NCBI GenBank assembly: GCA_002492415.1
Contig: DKYK01000004.1
Location: forward strand, 1 to 47,068
DNA: 47,068 bases
DNA from: Christensenella sp. UBA7102
GTDB lineage: Bacteria; Bacillota; Clostridia; Christensenellales; UBA1750
Direction: 5' to 3'
This document shows positions 1-10,307 of this stretch, piece by piece. Position numbers and translations under genes: made by a program. How positions within the stretch are numbered: the stretch's first letter is position 1; each line of letters begins with the position of its first letter. The notes beneath the pieces were generated by a model. The model saw nothing but the letters and a program-made list of their open reading frames with translations. It did not search any database and was not told the DNA's origin.

Positions 1-1524
1 GTCCTTCTGGATCAGCGCCCAGAACTGCAGCGCAACGGTCTGCGCCAGACAATAATCAATGTAATAGAAGGGCGAGCGGTAGATGTGCTGCTGCCGCTGC
101 CAGCCGCGGCCGTCGCCATAGAATGGCAGGGAATCGCGGCGCATCCAGGGCATGTAAACTTTAAGCAGCTCACGCCAGATGTCGTGGCGCTGCTCCGTCG
201 TATACTCAGGGTGAGCGTAGACCTCATGTTGGAAGTGATCCACCATGGTGCCATAGGGGATGAAAGTCAGCGCATCGGACAGGTGCTTGTAGCGGAACTT
301 ATCCGCCGTCTCGCCAAAGAAGCCCTCGGCCCAGGGCCAGGCGAAGAATTCCATGGACATGGAGTGGATCTCGCAGCTCTCCAGCGTGGGCCACTGGCAC
401 TCGATGGGCAGGATGTCGCGCGCCATGTAGCCGGCAAAGGCGTGGCCCGCCTCGTGGGTGATGACCTCGACGTCGTGCTGGGTGCCGTTGAAGTTTGCAA
501 AGATGAAGGGGCGCTTATAGTCGAACAGGGAGGTACAGTATCCGCCGCCCGCCTTGCCCTTCTTGGATTCCACGTCCATCAACTCGTCGTCCAGCATAGC
601 GTCGATGAACTGCGCGGTCTCGGGGCTGAGCTCGTGGTAGAACTTGCGGCCCTGCTCGAGAATCTGCGCGGGCGCGCCCTTGGGCGCCGCGTTGCCCGAG
701 CGATAGAACAGCGCCTCCTGATCAAAAGTCAGCGGGTAACTCACGCCCAGGCGCGCGGCCTGCTTTTTGCAGACCTGCTCGGCCACGGGCACGAGGTACT
801 TGCGCACTGCCGCGCGAAATTTTTCAACATCCTTCTGGTCATAGCAGTTGCGCTGCATGCGCAGGTAGCCCAGCGGGATGTAATTTTCATAACCCATCTT
901 GTGCGCCATTTCGGTGCGGACGGCCACGAGTTTATCGTAGATTTCATCCAGCTTGTCGCCGTTTTCCATGTACCAGCGGCCTTCGGCTTCCCAGGCGGCG
1001 CGGCGCTGCGCGTCGTGGGCGGACTGCTTGAAGGGCGTCAGCTGGGAGAGGGTGTATACGCCGCCCTCGAATGGAATCTGCGCCGAGGCAATGAGCTTGG
1101 TGTACTCATTGCACAGGCGGCTCTCCTCCTGCAGTTCGGGCACGATGGCGGGGTCAAATGCCTTGGCCTCGATCTCCAGGTTCAGAAAGGGAACGGCGCC
1201 GTACTTTTCCTCAAACTGCGCGCGAAAGGGCGTGGACAGCAGCGCCACGTCAAACGCGTGCTTGCTCTCCTGCAGCAGCGGGCCGGTCTTGGCCTGCTCT
1301 TGCACCTCGGCCTCATAGAAAGGATCCAAGGTGTCCACGTCGTGGCGGATCTGGGCGATGGTGTCCATGGTGCTTTGGTGCATCATGAACTGCTGCACCG
1401 CGAGGAACGCGGCATCCGCCTCCTCAAAGCACTGTGCGCTTTTGAGCTTCTCCGTCTGTCCGGCCAGAAGCTTTTTTCCCTTTTCCAGATCCGGACGCTC
1501 ATAAGGCATTTGGTTGAATTTCAT
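1..1524 (-). CDS. M3 family oligoendopeptidase (PepF-like), 3' end missing
   Basis: This is a cytoplasmic zinc metallopeptidase that would cut short peptides. The frame is open from the ATG at 1524 to the window edge, giving 508 codons without a stop, so the C-terminus lies outside; family members are usually about 560-600 residues. The zinc motif HEAGH begins at about residue 357, within the context VITHEAGHAFAGY, which is the M3 signature. The N-terminal part is the helical region typical of the family. The start is supported by AAAGGAG about 8 bases upstream. It lies 15 bases after a small membrane-protein gene and is probably co-transcribed with it from the promoter at 2132-2160. The family is confident; the substrate is not known. 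Confidence 0.9.
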   Translation of the reverse strand, partial: MKFNQMPYERPDLEKGKKLLAGQTEKLKSAQCFEEADAAFLAVQQFMMHQSTMDTIAQIRHDVDTLDPFYEAEVQEQAKTGPLLQESKHAFDVALLSTPFRAQFEEKYGAVPFLNLEIEAKAFDPAIVPELQEESRLCNEYTKLIASAQIPFEGGVYTLSQLTPFKQSAHDAQRRAAWEAEGRWYMENGDKLDEIYDKLVAVRTEMAHKMGYENYIPLGYLRMQRNCYDQKDVEKFRAAVRKYLVPVAEQVCKKQAARLGVSYPLTFDQEALFYRSGNAAPKGAPAQILEQGRKFYHELSPETAQFIDAMLDDELMDVESKKGKAGGGYCTSLFDYKRPFIFANFNGTQHDVEVITHEAGHAFAGYMARDILPIECQWPTLESCEIHSMSMEFFAWPWAEGFFGETADKFRYKHLSDALTFIPYGTMVDHFQHEVYAHPEYTTEQRHDIWRELLKVYMPWMRRDSLPFYGDGRGWQRQQHIYRSPFYYIDYCLAQTVALQFWALIQKD

Positions 1525-1539
1525 TTCTTCCACTCTCCT

Positions 1540-2001
1540 TTACGCAAGGGGGTTCTCCTCGGAGAAGCCCTCGGGAGATACGGCGTCGGCAACGTTTTTC
1601 ATTACCTGATAGCCTTCGATGGCAAACGCCGCAGTTTTATTATTTTGCTTCAGCAGCACAATGGCGCGATCCTGCGCATCCGGGTCGGCGGACAGACAGA
1701 TGACGTCGCCATTGGAAAACGTCAGCGTGATCTCGGGTTCCAGTTTGGGCGGAAACAGGAGGTGTTTTGCCTCTTTGGGCGTGAGCATCCGGCTGATGCG
1801 ACTGAGATTGCCGCCCACCACCTGCGTAGTGACGCCGCCATGCTCGGCCTGCAGCCATTCCGCTTCGCCCGCAGCGATGAGCAGATCCATCTGCACGCGC
1901 TTTTCATACTGTATGCCGGCGAACTGGCCGCTCAGCGGCACGGCCACCAGCAGCGCGCCCAGGATGAGCAGTGCGACGACAATGATCAGCAATTTCTTCA
2001 A
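1540..2001 (-). CDS. Small membrane-anchored protein of unknown function
   Basis: I do not recognise this 153-residue protein. It opens with KK followed by a single hydrophobic segment (about residues 3-21), then a soluble, presumably extracytoplasmic domain that includes the stretch LTFSNGDVICLSADPDAQD. The frame stays open further upstream, but the TTG at 2001 is the best start: GGAG sits 5 bases ahead, the membrane segment follows at once, and the promoter at 2132-2160 puts the transcript start near 2125. It precedes the M3 peptidase gene by 15 bases, so the two probably form an operon. The residues ahead of the TTG (in another reading of the frame) look like untranslated leader. The existence of the gene is likely; its function is open. 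Confidence 0.6.
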   Translation of the reverse strand: MKKLLIIVVALLILGALLVAVPLSGQFAGIQYEKRVQMDLLIAAGEAEWLQAEHGGVTTQVVGGNLSRISRMLTPKEAKHLLFPPKLEPEITLTFSNGDVICLSADPDAQDRAIVLLKQNNKTAAFAIEGYQVMKNVADAVSPEGFSEENPLA

Positions 2002-2131
2002 TCGATCTCCGCTCCCCCATCCTCCGGCCCTGGAACTCCAATGATGCATTATACACCATCCGGCACGTTTTGTATAGGCACGCCCGGCATTCCTGCGGGA
2101 TGCCTCCATTCTCTGTGTGCCGGTTTCGTTT

Positions 2132-2160
2132 ATTTTATCACATAAAACCCGTGAATTCAA
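2132..2160 (-). promoter_or_regulatory. Sigma-A-like promoter for the membrane protein-M3 peptidase operon
   Basis: On the minus strand TTGAAT (2160-2155) is followed by exactly 17 bases and then TAAAAT (2137-2132), with a TG one base ahead of the -10 (extended -10). Transcription would begin near 2125 and leave a leader of about 125 bases before the TTG start at 2001. Confidence 0.55.
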
Positions 2161-2516
2161 CGAGTAAAGCTCACACAAAACGCAAAAAGCGATAGAAATT
2201 CGCAAAGATTTTACGCAATCCGGCGGCTTTTCTATTCCAGGTGGGCACACTTTTCCACATTATCACATCTCAGCAGCGCAGTCCTACAAGACACATTCGC
2301 ATGGCAATATATAATCACGTCGATGTTAACTTGTGATAAAAACCAAAAGAAACTTTTGTGTAATCAATCTTTTTCCAGCATTCTCGCACAAATTTCATTT
2401 GTTTTCTGCAAGATTTTACTCTTTATACCGAATTTTTTCTATACCAAGGAGGGTTTGTCTTTCCCCTCGCGTCTTGCCAAAGTATCGGCGCAAACTTCCG
2501 CAAATTATTTTATATA

Positions 2517-2550
2517 ATTCTATTGACAAGTTATAGAATCGTGCTACAAT
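2517..2550 (+). promoter_or_regulatory. Promoter with overlapping palindrome ahead of the RHH regulator-clpB operon
   Basis: TTGACA (2523-2528), 16 bases, TACAAT (2545-2550) forms a good sigma-A promoter 37 bases ahead of the ATG at 2587. A 7-bp inverted repeat, ATTCTAT (2517-2523) and ATAGAAT (2533-2539), spans the -35 and the spacer, so a bound protein would block RNA polymerase. The next gene encodes a ribbon-helix-helix protein, and that family commonly binds short palindromes at its own promoter; autoregulation is inferred. The region 2251-2516 upstream is AT-rich and I see no gene in it. Confidence 0.6.
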
Positions 2551-2586
2551 AGTATTGAAATTGAGAAAGAGAAAGGAGGCGGACGC

Positions 2587-3249
2587 ATGAACAAGAGCGT
2601 GTACTCCCTGGTGCTGATGGATAATGTGGTCGGCGAGGTGGACAAACTGGCCTATGAAATGGGCACCTCGCGCTCCAACCTCATCAACCAGATCCTGGCG
2701 GAATACGTCCGCTACACCACGCCTGAGATGCGCATGCACGCCATATTTGAAGAGATGGAGCGCCTGATGCAGGGGGTGGAGAGCTTCCAGGTGCAGCCGC
2801 AGCCCTCTGACGCGATGCTAACCATCCGCTCGGCGCTGCGCTACAAATATAAGCCCACCATTCGTTACAGCGTGGAGCTCTACCGCGCAAGGGAAAAGAC
2901 CGTTGGCGCGCTCAAGGTTTCCTTCCGCACGCAGAGCCAGCCGCTGATCGAGATGCTGACGGCGTTCTTCGAACTCTGGGCCAAGCTGGAGCGCCATTAC
3001 CGAAGCCAGCTGGGGCTGGACGAGTGCGAGTTCTCCATCGAGCTGGGGCGCTTCATCCGAAAATTTACGCCGCAGACCGATGAGGAGCTGACCGACGAAC
3101 AACTGGCCGACGGCATGAGCGAGTATATCCGCATGTTCGACACGGCCATCAAGGCGTACTTCGCCTGCTCCGGCGAGCAAAAAGCGGCACTGCCGCAGAT
3201 GGAAAGCATTTATCGGAATTATTTGAAATCCGCGTCCCTGCTATTATAA
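2587..3249 (+). CDS. Ribbon-helix-helix DNA-binding protein
   Basis: The N-terminal 45 or so residues fit the ribbon-helix-helix (Arc/CopG) fold: a short beta strand (SVYSLVLM), a helix (VVGEVDKLAYEM), a turn GTSRSN and a second helix (LINQILAEYV). The remaining 170 residues are helical, include an arginine-rich stretch at about 85-105, and match no family I recognise, so the protein is much longer than a plain RHH repressor. AAAGGAGG lies 7 bases ahead of the ATG. clpB follows after 43 bases with no visible terminator between, so the two are probably co-transcribed. An RHH gene ahead of clpB, with a palindrome over the shared promoter, suggests it controls its own and clpB expression. The DNA-binding call is firm; the regulatory target is inferred. 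Confidence 0.75.
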   Translation: MNKSVYSLVLMDNVVGEVDKLAYEMGTSRSNLINQILAEYVRYTTPEMRMHAIFEEMERLMQGVESFQVQPQPSDAMLTIRSALRYKYKPTIRYSVELYRAREKTVGALKVSFRTQSQPLIEMLTAFFELWAKLERHYRSQLGLDECEFSIELGRFIRKFTPQTDEELTDEQLADGMSEYIRMFDTAIKAYFACSGEQKAALPQMESIYRNYLKSASLLL

Positions 3250-3292
3250 GGGTCGCAGCATCCTTTTAGCTGGAAGGAAAGGAGAGTTGTCT

Positions 3293-5887
<2,595 letters not shown>

Positions 5888-5919
5888 CTTCCGCCAAGAC
5901 CCGTACGACCGCATTGGGA

Positions 5920-5959
5920 AACGCCCGAAGAAGCTAAAAGGCTTCTTCGGGCGTTTTTT
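5920..5959 (+). terminator. Intrinsic terminator after clpB
   Basis: A perfect 15-bp stem (5920-5934 with 5941-5955) closes a 6-base loop, and the T tract runs to 5959. It ends the RHH-clpB transcript. The following 6000-6140 stretch is AT-rich and holds only the likely promoter region of the next gene. Confidence 0.9.
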
Positions 5960-6142
5960 GCTTTTCTGCCGGGGCCCCGCACCGCCCTGCGCATCGGTCC
6001 CAAACCCGGAGGGATATAAAACTTGCCTATTTAGGTATAAAAAATTTACTCATATTTATTATTACTTACCGTGCACATCATAGGAATTTATTGTATGATT
6101 TTGTAGAATCAGATCAGTAACAGAAGGGAGTGTTCGGTAGTC

Positions 6143-6628
6143 GTGCAGTACTGCAAAAACTACATCAAAGACATTTTCGGAGATGGGCTCCACCGTTTTC
6201 GGATTACCTATGGGCTGACACAGGAAGTGCTCGCAAAAGAACTGCATATCTATCCGAAAGCTGTTTCAGAGCTGGAATGCAAGAAGTATGCGCCGTCTGC
6301 TTCTACGATTCTGCTCCTGTTCAGCACAATGAGCGATGCCGAGGTTCTGCTGTTCGTACATGCGTTTCGCAAACGCATTGGACGAGAGCGCGCCCAAAGG
6401 AAGGGGAGAATGGTCATGAAAGAAATTGACTGGAACGAGTATGTGAAGGATCCCGAAGCGATCTACCGTCTCTGTTTGGAAAACAGCAAGCTCGTCAAAA
6501 TCAAAAACGAGGACAACAGCTGCGTCATGATGCCGGACCGGATCTGGAATCTGTTCGAGAATGCCTATCAGTCTCTCCTCGACAAGATCATAAAGGGCGG
6601 AGACGGAAATTCCGTTCGCAGATCCTAG
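6143..6628 (+). CDS. HTH protein with an extra C-terminal domain
   Basis: Residues about 20-65 (LTQEVLAKELHIYPKAVSELE) look like a divergent Cro/C1-type helix-turn-helix. Residues 92-161 (starting MKEIDWNEYVKDPEAIYRL) form a separate acidic/aromatic domain I do not recognise. The start is GTG at 6143 with GGGAG 12 bases upstream, a rather long spacing. Inside the gene, at the domain junction, GGGGAG sits 7 bases ahead of an in-frame ATG at 6416, so the C-terminal domain could also be made alone as a 70-residue protein. A terminator follows. It lies ahead of another HTH gene and the agr locus, but nothing shows a functional link. The gene is likely real; its role is unknown. Confidence 0.6.
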   Translation: MQYCKNYIKDIFGDGLHRFRITYGLTQEVLAKELHIYPKAVSELECKKYAPSASTILLLFSTMSDAEVLLFVHAFRKRIGRERAQRKGRMVMKEIDWNEYVKDPEAIYRLCLENSKLVKIKNEDNSCVMMPDRIWNLFENAYQSLLDKIIKGGDGNSVRRS

Positions 6629-6693
6629 CCGTCCGCTGCATGGCTCCGGCCCGATGAGCGCGGGCAGAGAAATCTTCCCCCTCAGCCTTGTAC

Positions 6694-6739
6694 AAACCTC
6701 CGATGCGGTGTAGAATGGAATCACCGCATCGGAGGTTTT
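6694..6739 (+). terminator. Intrinsic terminator after the HTH gene
   Basis: A 17-bp stem (6694-6710 with 6722-6738) with an 11-base loop is followed by TTTT and an AT-rich tail. The symmetric A and T ends would also let it work weakly on the minus strand. The 6740-6912 stretch holds a TATAAT (6838-6843) as possible -10 of the next gene, without a convincing -35. Confidence 0.85.
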
Positions 6740-6912
6740 ACTCTGTCCGCAGACAGGCTCTCCTCCTGCATTTTATGCCGAATCGCCCACGGCGGCGGCA
6801 TTAGAAGCGCGGATGGCATTTTCTTTGAGCCAAAAGTTATAATATTAGCCCTTATATGGTAATTATATTTTTCAACCAATCAGGTAACCTTATCTTAATT
6901 GGAGGTGATTCC

Positions 6913-7224
6913 ATGGTCGGTGATCGAATCCGCAAGCTGCGCCTGCAGCATAAGCTTTCACAAAAAGAACTGGCGCTCAAAACGGGCGTCAGTGTTGCAA
7001 CCATCAAGAACTGGGAAAACGACAGCGCTGACCCCTGCCTGGAAAATATCCGGACGCTGTCCAGCATTTTCAACGTGACGACGGATTTTCTGCTGGGACA
7101 GTCGGAGCAGCAGCAGCTTTATCATAACGAACTGGAGGAAGAAGATATTATCCTGCTCAACGCCATGATACAGTACATGGTCAACCAGAAACATCGTGAT
7201 AAACTCATGCTCGCAAAGAAGTAA
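6913..7224 (+). CDS. XRE-family transcriptional regulator
   Basis: This 103-residue protein has a clear Cro/C1-type HTH at residues 4-60 (RIRKLRLQHKLSQKELALKTGVS..TIKNWE), and the usual follow-on FNVTTDFLLG. The C-terminal 35 residues are acidic then helical (ELEEEDIILLNAMIQYM) and may dimerise. The frame is open further upstream, but GGAGGTGATT just ahead of the ATG at 6913 fixes the start. It stands alone, converging on agrD with a shared hairpin between them. It could regulate the neighbouring agr genes, but there is no direct evidence for this. The family assignment is firm. Confidence 0.85.
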   Translation: MVGDRIRKLRLQHKLSQKELALKTGVSVATIKNWENDSADPCLENIRTLSSIFNVTTDFLLGQSEQQQLYHNELEEEDIILLNAMIQYMVNQKHRDKLMLAKK

Positions 7225-7228
7225 GAGA

Positions 7229-7270
7229 CAGGGCGGCGGCTGTTTGGTTTCCCGGCCAGCCGCCGCCCTG
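7229..7270. terminator. Hairpin between convergent XRE gene and agrD
   Basis: A GC-rich 13-bp stem, AGGGCGGCGGCTG (7230-7242) with CAGCCGCCGCCCT (7257-7269), lies between the two stop codons, 5 bases from the end of agrD. The T tracts on both sides are short, so termination may be partial. Confidence 0.55.
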
Positions 7271-7274
7271 CTTC

Positions 7275-7400
7275 TCACTTCGCCTTCTTCAGCGCTTCCG
7301 GGACCTTCGCCTCAAAAGTGCCCTTGATGCTCGCCGCGCCCGCGCCTTCGATGGCGTTCGCGTGGACCATGTGTGCGATCGCCTTCAGGATTCCGTTCAT
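7275..7400 (-). CDS. agrD: AgrD-type cyclic lactone autoinducer prepeptide
   Basis: This 41-residue peptide has the three-part AgrD layout. It has an amphipathic N-terminal helix (residues 1-14), a signal core, and a C-terminal recognition tail EAKVPEALKK that closely fits the conserved tail of cyclic lactone autoinducers. There is no cysteine. The likely ring is Ser24-Ile-Lys-Gly-Thr-Phe29, closed as a lactone through Ser24, with AgrB cleaving after Phe29. Serine-lactone signals are known in some staphylococci, so this is plausible but not proven. GGGAGGTG lies 6 bases ahead of the ATG at 7400. The gene is on the strand opposite to the other agr genes, separated from the regulator gene by a 238-base divergent region. 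Confidence 0.8.
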   Translation of the reverse strand: MNGILKAIAHMVHANAIEGAGAASIKGTFEAKVPEALKKAK

Positions 7401-7453
7401 ACGTACACCTCCCAAAATTTGTAAAGTCAGTTTACACCATTTTCTCCACTTTT

Positions 7454-7488
7454 TCTTCAAAATTCATAAACAGCATCTTAAAATTCAA
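7454..7488 (-). promoter_or_regulatory. 21-bp-spaced direct repeat, candidate LytTR-regulator site
   Basis: On the minus strand TGAATTTT occurs twice (7487-7480 and 7466-7459), exactly 21 bases apart and followed in both cases by an AAGA-like extension. LytTR regulators of the AgrA/VirR type bind tandem repeats spaced about two helical turns apart, just ahead of the -35. The repeats sit about 55 bases upstream of the agrD start in the agr divergent region. Feedback activation of agrD by the adjacent regulator is inferred. An imperfect inverted repeat GTAAA..TTTAC (7421-7435) lies between them and agrD. Confidence 0.45.
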
Positions 7489-7564
7489 ATACAATCAATT
7501 CTTCGCTGATTTATGGTAATCTTTTCGCCCTTGCATGCGCATATAATTTCCTCCGCGCCCCGTC

Positions 7565-7593
7565 TGGGCATTCCCCGCCGCATGATGTATAAT
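7565..7593 (+). promoter_or_regulatory. Possible promoter of the agr regulator-kinase-agrB operon
   Basis: TATAAT (7588-7593) lies 46 bases ahead of the regulator ATG. The hexamer 17 bases upstream, TGGGCA (7565-7570), matches the -35 consensus poorly, so the promoter may depend on an activator. Confidence 0.35.
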
Positions 7594-7638
7594 GGGGATA
7601 GGAAAAATTTTCCAAAATCCCTCTTCAGGAGGCGCCCC

Positions 7639-8373
7639 ATGAATGTTGCGATCTGCGAGGACGAGCTGATCTATACAAACGGCATGCAAATTGCGCTGCT
7701 AACCTGGGCCGAATCCCGCGGCTACGCGGAGCTGCGGCCGCTTCTCTACTCCTCCGCGGAGGATTTATGGGAGGATTGGGAGCGCGGCAGAGTATTCGAC
7801 GCGCTCTTTCTCGACATTGAATTTGAGCACATGTCCGGCTTCGAGCTGGCGCAGCGCATCCGCGCCGCGGATCCCGGCATCCCCATCGTCTTTGTCACCA
7901 ACAGCAGCCGCTATCTCACCAAGGGCTATGAGGTCTCCGCCTATCGCTACCTGCGCAAGCCCATCCGCCAGGAGGAGATCAACGTCTGTCTCGACTACTG
8001 CCTCCAGTATACCCAGACCATGCTCCACAGCAGCTTCGTCATCTCCTGGAATGGCTGCTCCCTTCGCCTGCCCTACCGCGACGTGCTCTACATCGTGTCC
8101 GGCATCCACTCTGCGCAAATCTATACCCGCTTTGGTCAAATCTATCGCATTCCTCTCAAGAAGCGAACTTTTGCGCAGTATGCCGCCACCTTCCCGGAAA
8201 AATATTTCCTCCGCTGCCACCGCGGATACATTGTAAACCTCATGCACGCCCGGCAATATACGCAGAAAAAGATACAGATCAATACGGGCGTCGAGATCCC
8301 CATCGGCAAGAATTTCCTGGAGGAGACGCTGGCGCGGCTCCAGCAATACTTCTATAGAGAGGCGCATGTATGA
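7639..8373 (+). CDS. AgrA-like LytTR response regulator
   Basis: This is the cytoplasmic transcription regulator of the agr circuit. The 244 residues comprise a receiver domain (1-120) with acidic pocket E7-D8-E9, phospho-acceptor D59 (FLDIEFEHMSG) and conserved K107 (RKP), then a LytTR DNA-binding domain (about 140-240) with the typical YIVSGIHSAQIYT and FLRCHRGYIVNL segments. AGGAGG precedes the ATG at 7639. Its stop overlaps the start of the kinase gene, indicating translational coupling. It would be phosphorylated by that kinase on signal binding and then activate agr promoters; the repeat at 7454-7488 is a candidate target. The family is firm and the agr role is strongly supported by context. 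Confidence 0.9.
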   Translation: MNVAICEDELIYTNGMQIALLTWAESRGYAELRPLLYSSAEDLWEDWERGRVFDALFLDIEFEHMSGFELAQRIRAADPGIPIVFVTNSSRYLTKGYEVSAYRYLRKPIRQEEINVCLDYCLQYTQTMLHSSFVISWNGCSLRLPYRDVLYIVSGIHSAQIYTRFGQIYRIPLKKRTFAQYAATFPEKYFLRCHRGYIVNLMHARQYTQKKIQINTGVEIPIGKNFLEETLARLQQYFYREAHV

Positions 8374-9665
8374 TGGAGCGCTGGCCTTGGCTGCTGTTTG
8401 AAATCGCCGTCAACTTTTATCAGGGCGTTCTCGTCACCTACTTCATCGACCACACTCTGAAAAAGAAGCGTGGGATAGGCTGGACCTCGGCGCTTTGCTG
8501 CGTCGCCTTTGCCCTCTGCTGCACGACCTATCTCTTTTTTGATATGCCCGTCACAGATACCTGGATATTCCTGATTCCTCTGTTCTATGCACTGTTGTGT
8601 TTCGAGGATTCCTTTGGTATCAAACTCTTATGGTGGGCACTACTGATGGCATTGTTCAATGGCATTTCGATATTGTGTGTTTCCATCCATTCCAGGGCCT
8701 TTGGAGCCAACTCCGATTATTTGCAAATTGGCACAGCAAGTCGGGTGGTATTCGTTCTCTCCTCTAATGTTGTGCTCACGCTGGGAATTTACATCGTCAC
8801 GCATCTCAAGCGTAAAACCCGCATCAGCATCTGGTCCCTGATTGTATTTGCGCTCATCAATCTGCTGGTGGAGGGCATTCTGGACATTTTATTCGCCCTT
8901 CGCTCGCAATCCCTTCTCAGCGATGCGACGCTCTTTCTCTCCAGCATCATGGCGCTGAGCATTTCGCTCCTCTCCATCAGCCTGTTTTCGACGATGTCCC
9001 GATACGCCGAGCGCGTGTACGAGGCCAAACGGTCGGAAGACCAGCGCAACATGGAAAAGCAGCGCGCGGAAGACCTGAACGCGACCTACGCCTCGCTGCA
9101 CAGCATGCGTCACGATCTGAAAAACCATCTGAACATTGTGCGAACCCTCATCGAATCCGGCCACAAGGCGGAGGGCGTACAATATCTGGAGAAAATCGAC
9201 TCTCGGATTTTCTCGGTGTTCTCCTCCGGATGTATTGCTCTGGACTCCGCGCTCACGCTCAAGGAATTGCGAATGCGCCAGGAAAAGATCGCGTTCAACT
9301 GTGAGCTCTGTCCGCTAAGCGACATCCCCATCGGGGATTACGAGCTGTGCTCCATCATCACCAATCTGCTTGATAACGCCATCGAAGCCATCCAGCGCCA
9401 CGAATCGCCGCCCAAAGAGCCGCGGATCGATTTATTCATCCGCCGCGTGCGGAGCATGCTCTACATCGAGTGCCGGAATCCCGCCGATCCCCAAACCATA
9501 CGCAGGCAGGATGGCGTCTATCTGACTTCCAAGTCCGGCGGAAATCACGGTCTGGGCATCAAAAACGTAGAAGCCATCGTTGCCAGGGCGCACGGCCTCG
9601 CTTCCTTTACCTGCGAGGACCGGACGTTTATCGCCTTTATTTCACTGCCCTGCGACATGGGCTAA
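8370..9665 (+). CDS. AgrC-like peptide-sensing histidine kinase
   Basis: This is the membrane receptor of the agr circuit. The first 215 or so residues contain about six hydrophobic segments, as in AgrC/ComD receptors. They are followed by a charged coiled region and the dimerisation motif SMRHDLKNHLNIV with phospho-acceptor His248. A GHKL-type ATPase domain follows, with N-box NLLDNAIEAIQ (about 330-340) and the glycine-rich GNHGLGIKNVEAI. The start codon at 8370 overlaps the stop of the regulator gene; a second ATG directly follows and is equally possible. agrB begins 18 bases downstream. The kinase would detect the cyclic peptide from AgrD outside the cell and phosphorylate the LytTR regulator at D59. 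Confidence 0.9.
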   Translation: MMERWPWLLFEIAVNFYQGVLVTYFIDHTLKKKRGIGWTSALCCVAFALCCTTYLFFDMPVTDTWIFLIPLFYALLCFEDSFGIKLLWWALLMALFNGISILCVSIHSRAFGANSDYLQIGTASRVVFVLSSNVVLTLGIYIVTHLKRKTRISIWSLIVFALINLLVEGILDILFALRSQSLLSDATLFLSSIMALSISLLSISLFSTMSRYAERVYEAKRSEDQRNMEKQRAEDLNATYASLHSMRHDLKNHLNIVRTLIESGHKAEGVQYLEKIDSRIFSVFSSGCIALDSALTLKELRMRQEKIAFNCELCPLSDIPIGDYELCSIITNLLDNAIEAIQRHESPPKEPRIDLFIRRVRSMLYIECRNPADPQTIRRQDGVYLTSKSGGNHGLGIKNVEAIVARAHGLASFTCEDRTFIAFISLPCDMG

Positions 9666-9683
9666 CCGAGGAGGAAACCAAAC

Positions 9684-10247
9684 GTGCAGCGCATCGCAAA
9701 GCGCCTTACCGACTTTTTCATCCGCAGGGGAATCGTCCCTTCAGACGAGCGCGACGTCTATGAATACGGCTTTGACATTACGCTCTACACCATACTGAGC
9801 ACGCTCGGTCTGCTGCTGATCGGCCTGCTGCTGCGCCAGTTTGCGGGCGCGCTGATCCTCGTCCTGGTCTTCTATTCCTGCCAGTCCTCCGGCGGCGGGT
9901 ACCACGCTTCCACCCATCTGCGGTGCTTTCTGACGATGTGCGCGGGGCTGCTCGTCGGCCTGGCCTTCCCCTTCCTTCCTTTCCCGGATGGGGTGTTTTA
10001 CGCCATCGGCGCCCTCTCCGTTCTGCTTCTCCTCGCCTTCCCCCTGGTTTTGCACCCCAACAAATCCTATCTGAAGAGCGACCGCAAGAGGCTGATCCTG
10101 CGTTCCGTGCTCACGACGCTGTTCATCTCCTGCCTCGCCTGTGCGCTGCTCCTTCTCCACTGGGCTCCGGCTTCCATCGTCTCCGCCGCCTTTCTGCTCT
10201 CCGCCATCTCCCGCTTATGCGCCAAGCTGCTCTATCCTCGCGTGTAA
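9684..10247 (+). CDS. agrB: AgrB autoinducer-processing membrane protease
   Basis: AgrB is a membrane cysteine endopeptidase that removes the AgrD tail and forms the cyclic peptide. The 187-residue length and the hydrophobic profile (several membrane segments from residue 33 on) fit the family. The catalytic pair is visible as His74 and Cys81 in SGGGYHASTHLRC, with the same 7-residue spacing as His77/Cys84 of Staphylococcus aureus AgrB. The following proline-containing region (PLVLHPNK) is also typical. The start is GTG at 9684 with AGGAGG about 10 bases upstream. It is the last gene of the regulator-kinase-agrB operon and ends at a strong terminator. Confidence 0.93.
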   Translation: MQRIAKRLTDFFIRRGIVPSDERDVYEYGFDITLYTILSTLGLLLIGLLLRQFAGALILVLVFYSCQSSGGGYHASTHLRCFLTMCAGLLVGLAFPFLPFPDGVFYAIGALSVLLLLAFPLVLHPNKSYLKSDRKRLILRSVLTTLFISCLACALLLLHWAPASIVSAAFLLSAISRLCAKLLYPRV

Positions 10248-10254
10248 AACGACA

Positions 10255-10297
10255 AAAACCGCCCGAACGGAAAGTTTTCTTCCGTTCGGGCGGTTTT
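10255..10297. terminator. Bidirectional terminator between agrB and the lipoprotein gene
   Basis: A perfect 18-bp stem (10255-10272 with 10280-10297) with a 7-base loop carries A's at the 5' end and T's at the 3' end. It can stop transcription of both convergent genes. Confidence 0.9.
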
Positions 10298-10307
10298 CTC
10301 GTTTTTC

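Noticed and set aside
85..2145. Long plus-strand open frame of 686 codons opposite the M3 peptidase gene
   Set aside because: It lies antisense to a clear metallopeptidase with the HEAGH motif, has no recognisable domain and reflects GC-rich codon bias of the real strand.
2323..2517. Possible 64-residue gene ahead of the RHH regulator
   Set aside because: No ribosome site, AT-rich random composition, and it ends inside the promoter palindrome.
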